A stretch of DNA of 11,582 bases from Desulfocapsa sulfexigens (GTDB lineage Bacteria; Desulfobacterota; Desulfobulbia; Desulfobulbales; Desulfocapsaceae), in NCBI GenBank assembly GCA_015661935.1, contig DQVD01000345.1, forward strand, positions 1-11,582, written 5' to 3'. The notes under the pieces are model-generated. The model saw nothing but the letters and a program-made list of their open reading frames with translations, did no database searches and was not told the origin of the DNA. The position numbers and the translations under genes were made by a program. Of this stretch, positions 6,825 through 11,582 are shown one piece after another. The stretch's first letter is position 1, and every line of letters starts with the position of its first letter.

Positions 6825-9285
6825 ACTTCTGATGCGCCTGCATCATTCTAATCTGCCCATAGGAATAGTCTTCTCCCAGGCGTTTCTTTACTGCCGTCAG
6901 TGAATTTTCTTTTTCTGCGGCAAGTTCCCTTGCAATAGCCTCCTGCTGTTCCTGAGAAAGCAGCTTAGCTATGGCAATCGTACCATCTTCCACAAAAAAA
7001 CAGAGATGGGTTTCTATTGTGGACTCCACCAATCCTCTTTCTTTGGCAATTTCCTTAATACTATTACCGGCGACAAACATCTCCAGACTGATATCTCTGG
7101 TTGTCCCTTTTTCAGGAGGGCCATCACCAGCGGCTTTTGGAGGCTCTTTAGGCGCAGGCAAAGTTACTGCTTCAATATTGTGCTTCTTTCGATAGCGACA
7201 AACATGTTCCAAAATCTCCTTACCATAATTCTGGATGGTCTTCTTCCCGACACCGGGGATAGCCCTCAGTTCCTTCGGATTCTCCGGTAAACAGACCACA
7301 ATCTGAATCAGTACGCGCTGATAGAGAACCTGAAACCTTGCCACATCAAGCTCTTTGGCTTTCGCTGTGCGCCAGTCCCGCAGAGTTTCAAACAATTCAG
7401 GATGTTCAATATCTGATTCAGTATACGCCGGTGCCTGCTGTTTTTTCACCTTTGATGACTGAAAATCAATTTCAGCAGCCGATACTGCACGCAGATAGGC
7501 AGTCGGAGAAAAGCCCTGTTCGCAGGATTTGATCCCGGCAAGTTTTACTCCAATCTCTTTCCTGCAGTTATTCAAGACATTATTTATTGTCTTGCGAAGC
7601 TCTTTATTGTCTGTCTCAAATTGCAGGGTTTGCACAGATTCTGTAAATATTGCGGCAAACTTCTCTTGAAACCAGAGAGATGCCTTGTGGATTCGCTCCA
7701 GGATATGTTCATCGCTTTCCGGGAGATTATGATCCTGGAAAATGGTATGGAGCTGATTCTTAAAACTCTCCCCCACCTTGAAAATAGATTCCCGTGCCTG
7801 CTGTTCAGTCATAGCCATATCTGAAGCCCCTGACACCTGAACCACACTTGCATTACGGGTTAAAAGATGCACAAGATAGCCAAGACGTTTGGACAGCAAA
7901 ACAAAATCAAAACACTCATATAACAGCTTCTGCTGATAGCTGATTTTTGCTGTCAGCAGCATGCTTTCAGTGGGAGGATTATTCCGGCCAGTCTCATCAA
8001 AACGCAGCACGGCCTGATCTGTATCCACACCTCTTTTGGCAATGGAGGAACTAAGCACCAGCCCTTCAAGTGTTTTACAGCGACTAAGTGCCACATACAC
8101 CTGGCCATGGGCAAAGGCTGCCTGAGCATCAATGATGACACGTTCAAAGGTGAGCCCCTGACTCTTATGGATAGTGATGGCCCAGGCAAGTTTTAAGGGA
8201 TACTGTTCAAACTTTCCAACTGTCTCCTCTTCGATCTCTTTATTTTCATCATTGATCGTATACTTAATATTTTCCCAGCTAATGGGATCAACTTCAATCT
8301 CTTTAGTGTCACCCGGACATAACACAAAAATCGTCTTCCCGGTAATTGCAGTAATCTTTCCAATTTTTCCGTTATAGTACAGCTTGTCAGGAGACGAATC
8401 GTTGCGCACAAACATTACCTGTGCACCTTTTTTAAGGGTCAATTGAAAGAGAGTCGGAAATATCTGCTCCGGAAAATCTCCGGTGACATCAGCGTTAAAC
8501 AGGTATTCCCTGCCATCAAGCTCTTTCAGTCTCGTCTGGTTAATCGAGTCCGCGCTGGCATTATGAGTGGTAAGCGTTATATAGCCCTGATCTTCGTCGG
8601 GCATGAAATTTTCCACATAGCGTGTGTTCAAAGCATCCAGGGTTGTCTCATCAAGTGTATTCTCCCGCACCCTGTTTAAGATCCGGATAAAATCCTCATC
8701 GGATTGACGATAGATATGCTTGAGTTCAATGGTGAGTAGTTCTGTTTGCAGAAGCGCCTTGCTGGAAAAGAAATAAACCGACTCATAGTGTTGCTGCAAA
8801 AGACTCCACTCATGTTGTTTGGCCACGGGCGACAGCTGATGCAAATCACCAATCATCAACAACTGTACGCCTCCAAAGGGCTGTTGACTACGCCTGTGAC
8901 GACGCAGCGTGGCATCCACGGCATCGAGCAGATCAGCCCGTACCATACTGATTTCATCTATCACCAGCAGATCAAGGCTTTGGATGATCTGTTTTTTTTC
9001 TTTGGAGAAACGAAAATGGCGTTGACGGTTCCGTTCGTATGCATCGCTGCCCGGAACATAGGGGCCAAAGGGGAGTTGAAAAAAGGAGTGTAATGTTACA
9101 CCGCCAGCGTTCATTGCAGCAACACCCGTGGGGGCTGTAATAATCATCCGCTTTGGAGTTTGTTCCTGCAGCCCGTGAAGAAATGTGGTCTTTCCTGTTC
9201 CCGCTTTTCCGGTCAAAAAGATATTTGATCCGGTGAACTGAACAAAATCACTGGCAAGCTGCAGGTCATTATTTACGATAGGCAT
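6802..9285 (-). CDS. PIF1-like superfamily 1 helicase with C-terminal HRDC and helix-turn-helix domains
   Basis: An 827-residue superfamily 1 helicase of the PIF1/RecD group, which unwinds nucleic acid 5' to 3' in characterised members. Walker A is GKAGTGKTT with K32. The APTGVAAMNAGG segment at 51-62 and HSFF near 66 are typical of PIF1. Walker B is LLVIDEIS with D110 and E111, and motif III is GDLHQL at 146-151. Motifs V and VI are TIHKSQGLTFE at about 371-381 and VYVALSRC at 396-403. After an uncharacterised middle part, about 633-705 reads as an HRDC domain, with the helix-hairpin-like AIPGVGKKT at 675-683. A Pro-rich linker (about 709-726) leads to a helix-turn-helix region (about 730-775) like the module at the end of some RecQ proteins. 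A site AGGGA lies 5 bases before the ATG. It follows the prs-like gene by 28 bp. The precise role, replication fork or repair, is not shown by the sequence. Confidence 0.9.
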   Translation of the reverse strand: MPIVNNDLQLASDFVQFTGSNIFLTGKAGTGKTTFLHGLQEQTPKRMIITAPTGVAAMNAGGVTLHSFFQLPFGPYVPGSDAYERNRQRHFRFSKEKKQIIQSLDLLVIDEISMVRADLLDAVDATLRRHRRSQQPFGGVQLLMIGDLHQLSPVAKQHEWSLLQQHYESVYFFSSKALLQTELLTIELKHIYRQSDEDFIRILNRVRENTLDETTLDALNTRYVENFMPDEDQGYITLTTHNASADSINQTRLKELDGREYLFNADVTGDFPEQIFPTLFQLTLKKGAQVMFVRNDSSPDKLYYNGKIGKITAITGKTIFVLCPGDTKEIEVDPISWENIKYTINDENKEIEEETVGKFEQYPLKLAWAITIHKSQGLTFERVIIDAQAAFAHGQVYVALSRCKTLEGLVLSSSIAKRGVDTDQAVLRFDETGRNNPPTESMLLTAKISYQQKLLYECFDFVLLSKRLGYLVHLLTRNASVVQVSGASDMAMTEQQARESIFKVGESFKNQLHTIFQDHNLPESDEHILERIHKASLWFQEKFAAIFTESVQTLQFETDNKELRKTINNVLNNCRKEIGVKLAGIKSCEQGFSPTAYLRAVSAAEIDFQSSKVKKQQAPAYTESDIEHPELFETLRDWRTAKAKELDVARFQVLYQRVLIQIVVCLPENPKELRAIPGVGKKTIQNYGKEILEHVCRYRKKHNIEAVTLPAPKEPPKAAGDGPPEKGTTRDISLEMFVAGNSIKEIAKERGLVESTIETHLCFFVEDGTIAIAKLLSQEQQEAIARELAAEKENSLTAVKKRLGEDYSYGQIRMMQAHQKFMNVTAE

Positions 9286-9290
9286 TTGTT

Positions 9291-9295
9291 TCCCT
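9291..9295 (-). promoter_or_regulatory. Ribosome binding site of the PIF1-like helicase
   Basis: AGGGA on the minus strand lies 5 bases before the ATG at 9285 and decides this start. It sits in the loop of a weak TTGTT/AACAA stem (9286-9290 with 9297-9301). That stem is AT-only apart from one pair and is unlikely to hide the site strongly. Confidence 0.6.
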
Positions 9296-9313
9296 GAACA
9301 ATGATAGCCGTCT

Positions 9314-11304
<1,991 letters not shown>

Positions 11305-11322
11305 TTAGTCACCAGTTTGTAC

Positions 11323-11339
11323 GCAGGTTTTTATCCTGC
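11323..11339. repeat. Short GC hairpin in the leuB 5' leader
   Basis: GCAGG and CCTGC flank a 7-base AT loop, about 20 bases before the leuB ATG. It could be an RNA hairpin or a protein site. The stem is only 5 bp and no T-tract follows it in the leuB direction. Confidence 0.25.
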
Positions 11340-11410
11340 CCTATTATTAAAAGGATCACATATTTTTCAGTCGTCTATTTCTAGCAAATCCACTGGCATT
11401 TGACCAGAGT

Positions 11411-11439
11411 AAAAAAAGAGCCATTTAAATTTGACTCTT
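11411..11439 (-). terminator. Intrinsic-terminator-like hairpin in the leuB leader
   Basis: On the minus strand AAGAGTC (11439-11433) pairs with GGCTCTT (11422-11416), seven pairs with one G-U, around a 10-base AT loop. Five further T residues follow at 11415-11411. This is the form of a rho-independent terminator pointing toward leuB, about 105 bases before its start codon. No complete minus-strand gene lies just upstream in the window for it to end. It may therefore be an attenuator of leuB, or it may stop antisense transcripts. The stem is short and AT-rich, so efficiency is uncertain. Confidence 0.45.
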
Positions 11440-11480
11440 CCACTCATATTTTGATAGGCTTAATTGAGGCGTCCTTAAGA

Positions 11481-11489
11481 ATGATACCA
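11481..11489 (-). promoter_or_regulatory. Candidate extended -10 promoter for leuB
   Basis: The minus strand reads TGGTATCAT, an extended -10 form (TGn plus TATCAT, 5 of 6 to consensus). Transcription would start near 11474 and the RNA would run through the terminator-like hairpin before leuB. No good -35 is found 17-18 bases upstream. An identical nine-base copy lies at 11569-11577. Confidence 0.3.
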
Positions 11490-11495
11490 CAGACC

Positions 11496-11500
11496 GGAGA
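11496..11500 (+). promoter_or_regulatory. Ribosome binding site favouring the TTG start of the exported protein
   Basis: GGAGA is followed by 7 bases and then TTG. It lies inside the longer reading from the ATG at 11481, so it chooses the shorter form with a proper signal peptide. Confidence 0.55.
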
Positions 11501-11507
11501 TACAGTT

Positions 11508-11582
11508 TTGCAGAAACTACTCATCATTTTCCTCATCCTCTTTTCGCTGTCTCCGGCAATGGCCTGGGATGATACCACGCTG
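11508..11582 (+). CDS. Start of an exported protein gene, cut by the window end
   Basis: Only the first 25 codons are present. The best start is TTG at 11508, because GGAGA at 11496-11500 ends 7 bases before it. This start gives MQKLLIIFLILFSLSPAMA followed by WDDTTL: a Lys, a hydrophobic stretch and an A-M-A cleavage site, which is a clear Sec signal peptide without a lipobox Cys. An in-frame ATG at 11481 would add nine polar residues and has no comparable ribosome site. The mature protein would be periplasmic, outer-membrane or secreted; its function cannot be known from this fragment. It is divergent from leuB. Confidence 0.65.
   Translation, partial: MQKLLIIFLILFSLSPAMAWDDTTL

Noticed and set aside
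8746..9093. A 115-codon plus-strand frame over the PIF1-like helicase
   Set aside because: It overlaps Walker B and motif III of the helicase on the other strand and has no domain of its own.
11400..11428. TTGACC plus ATTTAA as a plus-strand promoter for the exported-protein gene
   Set aside because: The -35 is good, but the -10 at 17-base spacing is poor and falls in the AT loop of the hairpin; not strong enough to annotate.

Overview
The window comes from a Gram-negative bacterium: it carries a Lol lipoprotein-release transporter (lolC/E and lolD), which only makes sense with an outer membrane. The lysS–lolC/E–lolD order, the single LolC/E-type permease and the style of the housekeeping proteins suggest a Desulfobacterota (former deltaproteobacterial) chromosome, perhaps Desulfobulbales-like. 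That placement is inference from memory, not from a search. Base composition looks moderate and even throughout. I see no insertion sequence, tRNA, rRNA, CRISPR array, phage gene or attachment site.

Layout. Bases 1-204 are a leader or intergenic stretch with a possible divergent gene start at its left edge, an inverted repeat and a candidate promoter. A large SNF2-family helicase with a SWIM-like Cys/His cluster follows (205-3276, +). After a 95-bp gap come three tightly overlapping plus-strand genes: lysS (lysyl-tRNA synthetase), lolC/E (permease) and lolD (ATPase). This block meets a minus-strand block tail to tail, with a 23-bp overlap of coding sequence. Read in its own direction the minus block is leuB (3-isopropylmalate dehydrogenase), a divergent PRPP-synthetase-like gene, and a PIF1-type helicase with C-terminal HRDC and helix-turn-helix modules. 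At the far right a plus-strand gene for an exported protein starts and runs off the end.

How the genes fit together. lolC/E and lolD encode the two parts of one machine, and lysS is coupled to them by an 8-bp overlap. leuB and the prs-like gene are joined by a start/stop overlap, and the helicase follows after 28 bp, so all three are probably co-transcribed. They share no obvious pathway: leuB is leucine synthesis, PRPP feeds histidine, tryptophan and nucleotide synthesis, and the third gene is a DNA or RNA helicase.

Most of the window is ordinary chromosome. The points most worth checking are the prs-like enzyme with a changed ATP-binding loop, a terminator-like hairpin in the leuB 5' leader with a short isoleucine-rich reading frame before it, the PIF1-HRDC-HTH helicase, and the SNF2 protein with its non-standard SWIM-like cluster and no visible ribosome binding site. 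I found no clear sign of an undescribed multi-gene system.
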